Below are positions 52,101 to 62,500 of a stretch of DNA of 64,000 bases, piece after piece. A model generated the notes under the pieces. That model searched no databases and was not told the DNA's origin. It worked only from the letters and a program-made list of their open reading frames with translations. This stretch comes from Psoroptes ovis (Eukaryota; Arthropoda; Arachnida; Sarcoptiformes; Psoroptidae): NCBI GenBank assembly GCA_002943765.1, contig PQWQ01000007.1:374501-438500 (forward strand), in the 5' to 3' direction. The translations under genes were made by a program, and so were the position numbers. How positions within the stretch are numbered: position 1 is the first letter of the stretch; each line of letters opens with the position of its first letter.

Positions 52101-54480
52101 GGACTGGCAATTTCGTCGGCGGAACAGGAATTGCACCAACAGCTTTACCAGTAATCAATCCAGCGGCTGTCATACCACCACCTCCGCCTCAACCATCATC
52201 ACAACCACAACTGCCCGGTTCACCTCAAGCATTGCCACCTCATTTGAATGCGTTAGCATCAGCAGCGGTTGCAGCAGCAGCAACAAACATTTCATCGGTT
52301 AAAAATTCATCGAATCCTGTAAAAGGTCCTAATCCAGTTGAATTAGCAGCATTAAAATATGAACAATCATTGAGTCCAAGTAGTATCGATAATAGTGTTC
52401 GGTCGAATACATCGAGTCCAGATTTAGTTTCATTCAATAGAGATGCTTCATCGCCAACTGCTGCAGCAGCAGCATCATCATCGCCATCATTATCAGCAAG
52501 ATCTCGATTATCTGCATATAATAATATTAATAACAATCTTTTAAGACCCATACTAAATCAACAAACAGCCGCACCATCTGTCTATGAATTAGCAGCATTG
52601 ACATCTGACTTGGATACACAAATCATAACGACAAGAATCAAAGAAACATTAATGGCCCATAATATTGGACAAAAAGTAAGCTTTTATTTTCATCTTTATT
52701 TAGTTGAGACAATTTTCTAATAAATTAATCATTTTCCAATCAGATATTTGGAGAAGTAGTACTTGGTCTATCACAAGGTTCGGTTAGTGAATTATTATCA
52801 AAACCTAAACCATGGCATATGTTAAGCATAAAAGGACGTGAACCATTCATTCGAATGCAATTATGGTTGAATGATACACATAATATTGATAAATTGCAAA
52901 CATTAAAAAATGAAAGACGAGAAGCTAATAAACGGCGACGTACACATTTGGATGAAAGTCTTCCGAATTTCAAACCATTTGATAATCAATTATTGAATCA
53001 ATTTCCAAATTTTGGCCAGTTAAATTCATTAGGAAAAAATATGGTCGCATCGCCTGGTTCGAATGTTACCAGTGGTTATGCTGGTATCACTTCAATGCAA
53101 ACTGGTGGTCAACCAGTGGTGAAAAAAGCAAGAATTTTATTCACTGAACAACAAAAAGAAGCATTACGTGTTGCATTCTCAATGGATCCATATCCAAGTT
53201 CAGCAACTGCAGAATTTTTGGCTAAAGAATTAAATCTATCGGTGCGTACAATTACCAATTGGTTTCATAATCATCGAATGCGTTTAAAACAAATAAATAG
53301 TTCGGCTTCGAGCAGTAATCAAGATCAAGATTCGAGTAATCCGCCAACAACTGGTGCCGGTGGCTATAATATGGGCAGAGACAATGTATTGTTTGATCAA
53401 GATAAATTTCGACAATTACTCGAACATCGATTAGCAGATTTGAAACATCGAAATGAATCTACAAATAATTCAAATAATAATAATAATATTAGTCATGGCA
53501 ATAATTTGAATGATTCAAATTCAAACCAATTCGGTTCATCATCAACATTATATTCAACATCACAGCAAAATTCACCACCATCCTCAAATAATCACCGTAT
53601 GAAATATTCACCATCATCAATGTTTCAAGCTCAATCAATTTATTCAAATAATACCAATTCATGTTCATCACCAGCATCATCATCATCGTTTCATGAAGAA
53701 GAAGAAGATCTTGGTACATTAGATTTAAGTATATCTAGTCATGCTGTCAATTCAAATCAATTCTGTACAAATCGTTCATCACCAGATAAATTAGATAGTA
53801 CTGGTCGTAGTTCTATGCATGATGATTCAGATGATAATTGTCGTGATACTGGTGATGATGATGATGATGATGTTCAGAACGCTGGTAATAATAATACTAA
53901 TAATAATGATAATGATCAACAGCGATCCAAACAATCGACAAGACATCAACAAAATAATCGATCTGGCAGTAGTCGACGAAAACCAACGAATGTAATCAGT
54001 TCCAGTTCAAGACGTAAAGCAGCACAGCCTCAACAATGGGTTGCACCTATTGATCCATCAACATTATTAAATGATGATGATTATATTGATGATGATTCGC
54101 CATTCATTGCAGATTCTAAAACAACTGATAATAATGAAGATTTTGATAATCATAAAACCGGTGATAAATCATCTAATTCAAATGCCAACAATATTCTATC
54201 ATATGATGATGATAATCAAGATGATGAAGATGGATATGAAATTGATTATAAATCTAAATTAGATGATGAAGATTTAGATTTAGATGATGATGATGATGAT
54301 GGTGGTGAAATGATTAAAAAAAGACCTGTTAACAACAGTGATGATGATGACGATATTGATCATATTAATCATTTGCCATTTAAAAGACATAAATCATCAA
54401 ATTCTCAATCACCACCATCATCATCATCGGATGCAGCTACAACAATTCATCGAAAAATTCATCAAGAATGTGTTCAATAA
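48736..54480 (+). CDS. cut: Cut/CUX homeodomain transcription factor (5' end not found)
   Basis: Nuclear DNA-binding regulator of the CUX family, which controls cell identity in animals, for example external sensory organs and wing margin in Drosophila. Five exons join in frame at 48,736-49,164, 49,239-49,998, 50,056-50,604, 50,673-52,675 and 52,744-54,480, giving at least 1,825 residues. The domain order is diagnostic: a coiled-coil segment with the family-like QSDYDEIKRELSMVRSELSH, three CUT domains each with the GLSQG(S/T)VS(D/E)LL and KPKPW signatures, then a homeodomain ending RTITNWFHNHRMRLKQ with His at position 50. Linkers are long runs of Asn, Ser, Gln and Asp. Introns are 57-74 bp with GT/AG ends and consistent phases. 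CUX proteins usually have more N-terminal coiled coil, so upstream exons are probably missing from this model. Family assignment is certain; the start is not. Confidence 0.93.
49239..49998 (+). CDS. cut: Cut/CUX exon b (coiled coil)
   Basis: Starts after ACAATTAG in phase 0 with SNLADLIKRLKSQITQLQD. The heptad-like region continues to about 49,425 and matches the C-terminal end of the CUX coiled coil (cf. DYEE(V/I)KKEL in vertebrate CUX). The rest is an Asp/Asn run, a Ser/Thr/Pro-rich linker and an Ala run. It ends in phase 1 at G|GTAAGT. The Asp/Asn run is encoded by GAT and AAT repeats, so length polymorphism is likely. Confidence 0.88.
50056..50604 (+). CDS. cut: Cut/CUX exon c (first CUT domain)
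   Basis: Follows CACAG; phase 1 on both sides. The first CUT domain spans about 50,362-50,600, with LLSVHNIGQRLFAKYVLGLS and PKPWDKLTEKGRDSYRKM as key segments. Its end KMMVPRK runs into the next exon through a split codon (G|AA). The donor GTATTC is weaker than the other donors of the gene; reading through it would give a stop within 60 bases. Confidence 0.92.
50673..52675 (+). CDS. cut: Cut/CUX exon d (linker, second CUT domain, start of third)
   Basis: Largest exon. Starts after GAATAG with EYGSYIGKDSNS and includes an EERISQILSEARRSM helix after the first CUT domain. A long Ser/Asn/Gln-rich linker follows. The second CUT domain is at about 51,838-52,062 (SQRLFGESVLGLSQGSVSDL, RPKPWHML). 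A Pro-rich and Ala-rich linker leads to the first 22 residues of the third CUT domain, cut by the intron after IGQK in phase 0. Confidence 0.93.
52744..54480 (+). CDS. cut: Cut/CUX exon e (rest of third CUT domain, homeodomain, acidic tail)
   Basis: Begins IFGEVVLGLSQGSVSELL after a CAG acceptor. After the CUT domain and a basic NERREANKRRRTH stretch comes the homeodomain at about 53,122-53,298 (LFTEQQKEALRVAFSMDPYP, then WFHNHRMRLKQ). The C-terminal region has a TLDLS motif resembling the PxDLS-type CtBP-binding motif, then long Asp-rich and Asn-rich runs. It stops with TAA at 54,478-54,480. Confidence 0.94.
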   Translation: MFGEVVLGLSQGSVSELLSKPKPWHMLSIKGREPFIRMQLWLNDTHNIDKLQTLKNERREANKRRRTHLDESLPNFKPFDNQLLNQFPNFGQLNSLGKNMVASPGSNVTSGYAGITSMQTGGQPVVKKARILFTEQQKEALRVAFSMDPYPSSATAEFLAKELNLSVRTITNWFHNHRMRLKQINSSASSSNQDQDSSNPPTTGAGGYNMGRDNVLFDQDKFRQLLEHRLADLKHRNESTNNSNNNNNISHGNNLNDSNSNQFGSSSTLYSTSQQNSPPSSNNHRMKYSPSSMFQAQSIYSNNTNSCSSPASSSSFHEEEEDLGTLDLSISSHAVNSNQFCTNRSSPDKLDSTGRSSMHDDSDDNCRDTGDDDDDDVQNAGNNNTNNNDNDQQRSKQSTRHQQNNRSGSSRRKPTNVISSSSRRKAAQPQQWVAPIDPSTLLNDDDYIDDDSPFIADSKTTDNNEDFDNHKTGDKSSNSNANNILSYDDDNQDDEDGYEIDYKSKLDDEDLDLDDDDDDGGEMIKKRPVNNSDDDDDIDHINHLPFKRHKSSNSQSPPSSSSDAATTIHRKIHQECVQ

Positions 54481-55583
54481 GAGAAATCAAACTCAAACTC
54501 TCTGAATCATTTGAACAAAAATCAATTTTTTCTTTTTGATTTAAACATATGACACATCATGTTCATTAATTCATAATTCAAATTTCTCATTTCAAATCAC
54601 TCATACACCACACACATATATTTATTCAACAATTTCATTTTGTTCTCGAAGACAAAAGAAGAAGAAGAAAAAATCGACTAACCTTTTAATTTATTTTTGT
54701 TTTTTGAAAATTTTTTTTTGCACAGACGCACATACAAACATTTACTTTGAAATACTTATTTGAACTTTGATTATTTTAGGCTTTTTCTATGTTGATTTTA
54801 TATATAAACATTTGAACGATTAATAATCACATCATCATCATCATTATAAACATGGACATAATTGAAGATAAATAACACAGCAAACTAATTTTGGAAATTC
54901 AAATTTGTATTAAACTCCATTTATCATCAGTTTTACTATGAATAATTTTCAAAGAAATCATCATCGAAAATATCATTAAAACCTTCAACCTATTATGGAC
55001 CATTAATTGATAATCTCGTCATTCATTGATTGATTAAACATAATGATTGATATCATCGAAAATAATCAACATTTCTCGATCTCCAAAGTGCACCAAGATT
55101 TATTCATGCTGTGTATATGGCACAGAAAATCAATCACTGCACTCATTTAATAAAAAAATAATATAAGAAAATCTTTGATTTAAAGAAACAAAAATGCTGT
55201 AAATTCTCATTCACAAATTTATCATGATAATTGTCGATTTTTTTCTCTCAATAATTTTGTTAACTCTTAAAACCCGGTGTGAAACAATTTTGCTTTTTAT
55301 TAATTCATATTTATATTGAATCATCATCTGTGTAATATTTTTCTCTATGAATCAACAATCAACACAAACTAATCTCAATTTTAGCCTCTTCTAAATTATT
55401 GTGAAAAATATATAATTTTCGATTGATTTTATTTCGTCAGTATCAAATATTCAATTCTTAAATCTTAAAACTTCATTCTCTTGATTCTAATCAATTTTGT
55501 GTCTATGATTTTCAATAAAAAATTTATTCATATCTCAATGCATTTTTGTTATTTTTTGAGGCTTATTATATTTTTGAATTTTT
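54481..55583 (+). other. Cut/CUX 3' UTR and flank
   Basis: Non-coding AT-rich sequence between the Cut/CUX stop codon and the 44-bp array. The 3' end of the transcript should lie here; AATAAA occurs at 55,149 and 55,514. I see no MITE and no other gene. Confidence 0.55.
55149..55154 (+). terminator. candidate polyadenylation signal, Cut/CUX
   Basis: AATAAA about 670 bases after the stop codon. In DNA this AT-rich the hexamer is frequent, so the site is only a candidate; another lies at 55,514-55,519. Confidence 0.3.
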
Positions 55584-58431
55584 CGAAAAAATCTAAGACT
55601 ATTGCCTTTGAAAATTTTCGAAAAAATCTAAGGCTAACCATCGTCAAAATTTTTCAAAATTTCGAAAAATCTAAGACTATTGCCTTTGAAAATTTTTGAA
55701 AAAATCGAAAAAATCTAAGGCTAACCATCGTCAAAATTTTTGAAAAAATCGAAAAAATCTAAGGCTATCCATCGTCAAAATTTTTGATTTTTTCGAAAAA
55801 ATCTAAGGCTAACCATCGTCAAAATTTTTGAAAAAATCGAAAAAATCTAAGGCTAACCATCGCCATCTTTTTTCAAAATTTCGAAAAAATCTAAGGCTAA
55901 CCATCGTCAAAATTTTTGAAAAAATCGAAAAAATCTAAGGCTAACCATCGTCAAAATTTTTGAAAAAATCGAAAAAATCTAAGGCTATCCATCGCCATCT
56001 TTTTTCAAAATTTCGAAAAAATCTAAGGCTAACCATCGTCAAAATTTTTCAAAATTTCGAAAAAATCTAAGACTATTGCCTTTGAAAATTTTTGAGAAAA
56101 TCGAAAAAATCTAAGGCTATCCATCGCCATCTTTTTTCAAAATTTCGAAAAAATCTAAGGCTAACCATCGCCATCTTTTTTCAAAATTTCGAAAAAATCT
56201 AAGGCTAACCATCGTCAAAATTTTTCAAAATTTCGAAAAAATCTAAGACTATCCATCGTCAAAATTTTTGAAAAAATCGAAAAAATCTAAAACTATTGCC
56301 TTTGAAAATTTTTGAAAAAATCGAAAAAATCTAAGGCTAACAATCGTCAAAATTTTTGATTTTTTCGAAAAAATCTAAGGCTAACCATCGTCAAAATTTT
56401 TCAAAATTTCGAAAAAATCTAAGACTATTGCCTTTGAAAATTTTTGAAAAAATCGAAAAAATCTAAGGCTAACCATCGTCAAAATTTTTCAAAATTTCGA
56501 AAAAATCTAAGACTATTGCCTTTGAAAATTTTTGAGAAAATCGAAAAAATCTAAGGCTAACCATCGTCAAAATTTTAGAAAAAATCGAAAAAATCTAAGG
56601 CTAACCATCGTCAAAATTTTTCAAAATTTCGAAAAATCTGAGACTATTGCCTTTGAAAATTTTTGAAAAAATCGAAAAAATCTAAGGCTAACCATCGTCA
56701 AAATTTTTCAAAATTTCGAAAAAATCTAAGACTATCCATCGTCAAAATTTTTGAAAAAATCGAAAAAATCTAAGACTATTGCCTTTGAAAATTTTTGAAA
56801 AAATCGAAAAAATCTAAGGCTAACCATCGTCAAAATTTTTCAAAATTTCGAAAAATCTAAGACTATTGCCTTTGAAAATTTTTGAAAAAATCGAAAAAAT
56901 CTAAGGCTAACCATCGTCAAAATTTTTGAAAAAATCGAAAAAATCTAAGGCTAACCATCGCCATCTTTTTTCAAAATTTCGAAAAATCTAAGACTATTGC
57001 CTTTGAAAATTTTTGAAAAAATCGAAAAAATCTAAGGCTAACCATCGTCAAAATTTTTGAAAAAATCGAAAAAATCTAAGGCTAACCATCGCCATCTTTT
57101 TTCAAAATTTCGAAAAAATCTAAGGCTAACCATCGTCAAAATTTTCGAAAAAATCTAAGACTATTGCCTTTGAAAATTTTTGAAAAAATCGAAAAAATCT
57201 AAGGCTAACCATCGCCATCTTTTTTCAAAATTTCGAAAAAATCTAAGGCTAACCATCGTCAAAATTTTCGAAAAAATCTAAGACTATTGCCTTTGAAAAT
57301 TTTTGAAAAAATCGAAAAAATCTAAGGCTAACCATCGCCATCTTTTTTCAAAATTTCGAAAAAATCTAAGGCTAACCATCGTCAAAATTTTTCAAAATTT
57401 CGAAAAATCTAAGACTATTGCCTTTGAAAATTTTTGAAAAAATCGAAAAAATCTAAGGCTAACCATCGCCATCTTTTTTCAAAATTTCGAAAAAATCTAA
57501 GGCTAACCATCGTCAAAATTTTTGAAAAAATCGAAAAAATCTAAGGCTATCCATCGTCAAAATTTTTGATTTTTTCGAAAAAATCTAAGGCTAACCATCG
57601 TCAAAATTTTTAAAAATTTCGAAAAATCTAAGACTATTGCCTTTGAAAATTTTTGAAAAAATCGAAAAAATCTAAGGCTAACCATCGCCATCTTTTTTCA
57701 AAATTTCGAAAAAATCTAAGGCTAACCATCGTCAAAATTTTTGAAAAAATCGAAAAAATCTAAGAATATTGCCTTTGAAAATTTTTGATAAAATCGAAAA
57801 AATCTAAGGCTAACCATCGTCAAAATTTTTGAAAAAATCGAAAAAATCTAAGGCTAACCATCGTCAAAATTTTTGATTTTTTCGAAAAAATCTAAGGCTA
57901 ACCATCGTCAAAATTTTTCAAAATTTCGAAAAAATCTAAGGCTAACCATCGTCAAAATTTTTCAAAATTTCGAAAAAATCTAAGGCTAACCATCGTCAAA
58001 ATTTTTCAAAATTTCGAAAAAATCTAAGACTATTGCCTTTGAAAATTTTTGAAAAAATCGAAAAAATCTAAGGCTATCCATCGCCATCTTTTTTCAAAAT
58101 TTCGAAAAAATCTAAGGCTAACCATCGTCAAAATTTTTGAAAAAATCGAAAAAATCTAAGGCTAACCATCGTCAAAATTTTTGAAAAAATCGAAAAAATC
58201 TAAGGCTATCCATCGCCATCTTTTTTCAAAATTTCGAAAAAATCTAAGGCTAACCATCGTCAAAATTTTTCAAAATTTCGAAAAAATCTAAGACTATTGC
58301 CTTTGAAAATTTTTGAAAAAATCGAAAAAATCTAAGGCTAACCATCGTCAAAATTTTTGAAAAAATCGAAAAAATCTAAGACTATTGCCTTTGAAAATTT
58401 TAGAAAAAATCGAAAAAATCTTAGGCTATTC
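55584..58431. repeat. 44-bp mosaic tandem array (minisatellite/satellite-like)
   Basis: About 2.85 kb, roughly 65 units. Nearly every unit opens CGAAAAAATCTAAG and most are 44 bases long. Three places vary by block: after CTAAG, GCTAACCATCG or ACTATTGCCTTTG; in the middle, TCAAAA or CCATCT; at the end, GAAAAAAT, CAAAATTT or GATTTTTT. Blocks recombine freely between units, and higher-order groups recur. Where GATTTTTT meets the next CGAAAAAATC, the junction is an 18-bp perfect palindrome. The unit is not a multiple of three and stops occur in all frames, so it is not coding. The first unit is shortened to 35 bp. I do not know this family. Confidence 0.93.
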
Positions 58432-58459
58432 TACGTTGAAATTTAGCCTTTGCTTTTTG

Positions 58460-58485
58460 AAAAAAGATGGCGATGTATAGCCTTA
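58460..58485 (-). repeat. inverted partial unit of the 44-bp array
   Basis: AAAAAAGATGGCGATG followed by TATAGCCTTA is the complement of the CTAAGGCTAxCCATCGCCAT-type unit with one mismatch over 26 bases. It stands about 30 bases beyond the last direct unit and is the only inverted unit I see. Confidence 0.7.
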
Positions 58486-58507
58486 TATTTTTTTAAAAAT
58501 TAGCCTT

Positions 58508-58573
58508 AGAAAATCAGTGGAGAAAATGCCATAGAAAATCAATGGAGAAAATCCCATAGAAAATCAATGGATA
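58508..58573. repeat. 25-bp tandem repeat, 2.6 copies
   Basis: Units begin AGAAAATCAxTGGAGAAAAT and repeat at 25 bases. It adjoins the 44-bp array but is a different sequence. Confidence 0.65.
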
Positions 58574-58795
58574 TTCATATTTAAAAATTGATTTACTTTC
58601 CACAAGAAAAAAGACCAATAAATCGACCTTTTATTATTTATTATTTCAATTTGAAAATTCATTCTCATTCACATGTTATATGTTCTTTGTTTAACAATGA
58701 ATAAATCATCGATGAATACTGGAAATTATTGATGCTTGTTGTTTTCCCCCCTCTCTTTCTCGTATTAGCATCTTTATTAGCCAAATGTTTGTTTG

Positions 58796-58801
58796 TTTAT
58801 T
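58796..58801 (-). terminator. candidate polyadenylation signal, testican
   Basis: AATAAA on the minus strand about 365 bases after the stop codon; a second lies at 58,773-58,778. Weak evidence given the base composition. Confidence 0.3.
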
Positions 58802-59127
58802 TGTTTAAATATACATTTTGGCATCTAATGTAATTTTGATGTCCATTTTTGATATCATAATTTACGAATAAACACATATGCATAGAATACATTTGTTGTT
58901 GGTCAAAAAATGAAAACATGGAAGACATTTGAAAAAGCATGTATTTATATGATGTTTTTTGCTTCATATTTGTTTTAGCTTGTTTTTCTTCTTCGCGGAA
59001 TGTAAATGATGCAAAGACATATGAAAAATGGAAAAATGATTTGTAAATATTCGTTTGTTTTCTCGGGAAATTTGAATAGAAAAATTTTATATAATGGTAA
59101 ATGACAAAAAAAAGGAATAAAACAATA

Positions 59128-59160
59128 GTCCCATAAGTAATAGGTTGTCCGGAAAATTTC
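59128..59160 (+). mobile_element. two abutting truncated MITE ends
   Basis: GTCCCATAAGT (second-subfamily arm) is followed after one base by ATAGGTTGTCCGGAAAA (main-family arm), in the same orientation, with no right arms. The block lies just past the testican stop codon, in its presumed 3' UTR. It may be a remnant of nested insertion or deletion. Confidence 0.5.
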
Positions 59161-59164
59161 TTCT

Positions 59165-59535
59165 TCAAAATGTTTCCAAATGTCCAGAACCATGATCCAT
59201 TTGAAATGAATCATCATCATCTTGATCATCGTCATCGATATCTTTGTTGTGATTATCGTATTGGCCATTGAAATCTTCATCATCTTCATTGTTATAAACG
59301 ATATTACCATTATTGTTATCGCCATAGTCATCATCATCGTCGTCGTCGTCGTCAATGTCCTTGTATTTCCATGAATTATAACTGGATGATTGTTTTATAT
59401 TATTGATATAAAACTTTGAATATTGTTTATGATTAATCATTGATTCTCTTCGATTCAAATCGTTTATTGATTTTGATTGTTTTTGATTATTATTATTATT
59501 ATTCATATAATAACGTTTTAATGGATAACTTTTGT
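59165..59535 (-). CDS. SPOCK: testican exon 4 (acidic C-terminal tail)
   Basis: Starts after GAAAACAG; the split codon gives Asp, then KSYPLKRYY. It encodes 122 further residues with two strongly acidic blocks, each with runs of Asp, and ends HGSGHLETF before TGA. Testicans end in just such an acidic tail, and the SG dipeptide near it is where glycosaminoglycan chains attach in the family. The phase and domain order support it as the last exon. Confidence 0.88.
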
Positions 59536-62500
59536 CTGTTTTCGAAGAGAAAAAGTTTATTATTATACATCGATTGAAATTCAAATTATTAATGAAAATA
59601 TTGATTAAAGAGAAAAAAATTTCTCAAACAAACTTACCACAGATAGGCATACGGCCGAATACTCTGGTGCCTGCAATTTCATTGCCATTTTTGTCCGAAC
59701 ACCAGCAAAATTTTTTGTTTGATTGACTTTGACATTGTACACTACGATAATGGCCATTTTCATCGCATTGTGGTAAAAATTGTTCAATATTATTATTCGC
59801 ATTATTTTGTTTGCTGTTATTATTTGATTGTTGTTGTATAAGATGTTTTTGATGATATAAACATGGTTTAGCTTATATGGGAATCAAAGGGTATAGAGGT
59901 TAAGATAGAAATAAAAAAATATTAATCCTAATAGCTCTATGAGTTTAATAGGATAGGTTTCATTACAGGGTTTCAAAACGCAAGGATTGATCAATTGATT
60001 TATATGAAAAAAAATGTCGATCAATTTCTGGTCAAATACTTACAACGTAAACTAAAACATGAACACCATTCATAAACGGTCAATAAATGATTACTATCTT
60101 CATCACATTGTATAAGATATGGCTCTAAACAATGTTCATTTTCATCATGTTCTAAATAATATAATTCATTCGTTGTTAATTTATAATTATGATCAATATC
60201 AAAATGATAAAACATAAATGATACTGATTCATCACAATCGGGTAAATATTTATTCGAATTCGTTAATGTATTATTATATTGTTGCAATGTGGCTGTTCTA
60301 TTTTCATTATTATTAGATTTAGCTAATCTTGACAGCTCTTCTTGCATGACAACGGTGAACCAATCCAATAAACGATCACCCATTGATCGTAATTCATCGG
60401 ATGAACATTTATTATTATTATTATTACTATTAATCAATGAATAATTTGAATGATCATGAGATGTTTGGTTATCCATATGGTCATAATGATAGTAATAATA
60501 ATGCTGCTGTTGTTTATTCAATTTCTTAGTATCATTTGTAGTTGAATTTTTAAGCTTTAAATGTAATGATATTTCAACATTATTATTATGATCTTTATTG
60601 ATTGGATTCGATCGAATCTTTGATTCAATCTTTGATGTTGTTGTCATTGTAGTCGTTGTGGCTGTTGTCGATGATGCTTTCATCGGCATTCGTTGATGAT
60701 GATTATTATTGATACTATCAGGTCCATGTATTAATTTGGAACATGGACAAAAACCAAAACAAGCAAAACGTACATCTTTACGGTGAATGCAATTATGATA
60801 ATCGATTCGACACATTGATGAATATGTTGAATTATCGGTACCGCAAATTATTTGCTGATTACTATTATGTGAAATTGTATTACAAGATGGACATCCGATA
60901 GTTTTATTATGGCGATCATCATCATTATCATTATTTTGATGTTTTTTCAATGTTGATTCATTTTTTTGTTGTTGTTGTTGTTTAGGTTGTTGGCCTTGAT
61001 GATTTTGTAATTTTCGTTGATTTCGTTGTTCATATGTTAATTTTTTCATACGATTATTATTAGCCTGGTGATGATTATTATTACCAAGAACATTAAATTG
61101 ATGTTTAATGGCGTTAATTTGATTAGATTGAATCATTTTCCATCGATTATTATTATTATTATTATTCGCCAGTGTTGATTCATAATTATTTTTATTATTA
61201 TATTTTCCATTATTTTGTTGTTGTTGTTGTTGCTGTTTGCTGTTTGAAAATAATTTAATTTTATTATTATTATCATCAATAATGATTCCATTTGATTTAA
61301 ATTGATTTGATTTATGCATTATTTTGTATGGGAAATCATCATCATAACCAGAGCTGCTATGGTCATCACTACTATTCGAATCATCGCTTTCATCATCGCC
61401 GCTACTGCTGTCATCATCATCATCATTTGAATAATGTAAATTTGAATATTTTCTATTTATCATTCGATTTTTATTCTTCTTTTTCTTTACACATTCGGCT
61501 TTGGTCGAATCAATTATGGAACAATATTCCACATTCCAATTGCACACAATTTCATTGCATAATTCATTGTTATCGTCATCATCATTCAAATTTATTCTGT
61601 CATTCATTTTGGTTGACCATTTCGATTTCCTTTGCTTTGATTTTTTCAGAATTTTATTTGTCAATTTCTGTGGACATTTATCGGATATGGAATAGAATAG
61701 AATAGAATAGAATTGAATATTATTATTATTGACATAATAATGATTAATATTCAAAACATTTATCGGAATTATGATGATTTAAATTCATGAAATGCAAAGA
61801 AAAAATGTGTCAAAAATCATTAATAATAATAAATGGGTCCATATAATCACACATATATCACATTGAATAATATGTGCAATGCATAAAAATTTAATTATTG
61901 TCATTATTATTGGAACAATATTTGGAGTAATTCAAATAGATTTCTGGGTGAAGAAAAAAATGAATGAATGAATGGATTTCATTGATTTTTATTGATTCAA
62001 TAATAAAGAGGCAGAGAAATAGAAAAAAATCAAAGCAAATCAATTACATTGAAAATTGCCATTATTATCAAATGAGGCAAAATATGTATGATGTATAGCC
62101 TTACAGTGAAGCCCCTTGAAAAATTCACTATAATTTTGATGTCTGAATTTTTTCTTTTTTTCTATTTTCTTCGAAGGTTTCTTAGGGCATTTTTTTCTTT
62201 CATCGAAAAAATAAGAGAAAACGTCTAAAATTAATAATAATAATCGATACAATATTAATGAATTTAAATCATATTGTATTTGTAATATCATTGATTATTA
62301 ATGAAAAAAAACATATGACAATGTAAATCTTTGACTATCATTATTATTTTTGGGTTTAGATGGTAAAATAATAATAATAATAAGGGTGATATAACGATGT
62401 TAATGATATATGAATCAACAACAACATCGCCAACACCAAGAACAACATTATTATCATGTGATTTACCACATGAACATCAAAAACATTCATTCATTCAGAC

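Larger units (their letters stand above)
58432..59164. other. intergenic spacer and testican 3' UTR
   Basis: Holds the inverted partial unit, the 25-bp repeat, and beyond them AT-rich DNA that should include the testican 3' UTR on the minus strand. TTTATT (AATAAA on the minus strand) occurs at 58,796 and 58,773. Minus-strand open frames here only extend the UTR and the truncated MITE ends. Confidence 0.5.

Noticed and set aside
50405..53719. Open frames on the opposite strand or other frames of the Cut/CUX exons
   Set aside because: They are shadows caused by Asn/Ser/Gln/Asp codon repeats of the real frame.
55481..55699. Open frame entering the 44-bp array
   Set aside because: The unit length is not a multiple of three and the frame closes after a few units.
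55584..58431. CRISPR-like appearance of the tandem array
   Set aside because: There are no unique spacers; the variable blocks are a few recurrent forms, and the host is eukaryotic.
58797..59168. Minus-strand frame after the testican stop codon
   Set aside because: It begins in the truncated MITE ends and continues through UTR-like DNA; not a separate gene.
61307..61705. 132-residue + strand frame rich in His/Tyr/Ser
   Set aside because: It is antisense to testican exon 2 and reflects its Asn/Asp codons.
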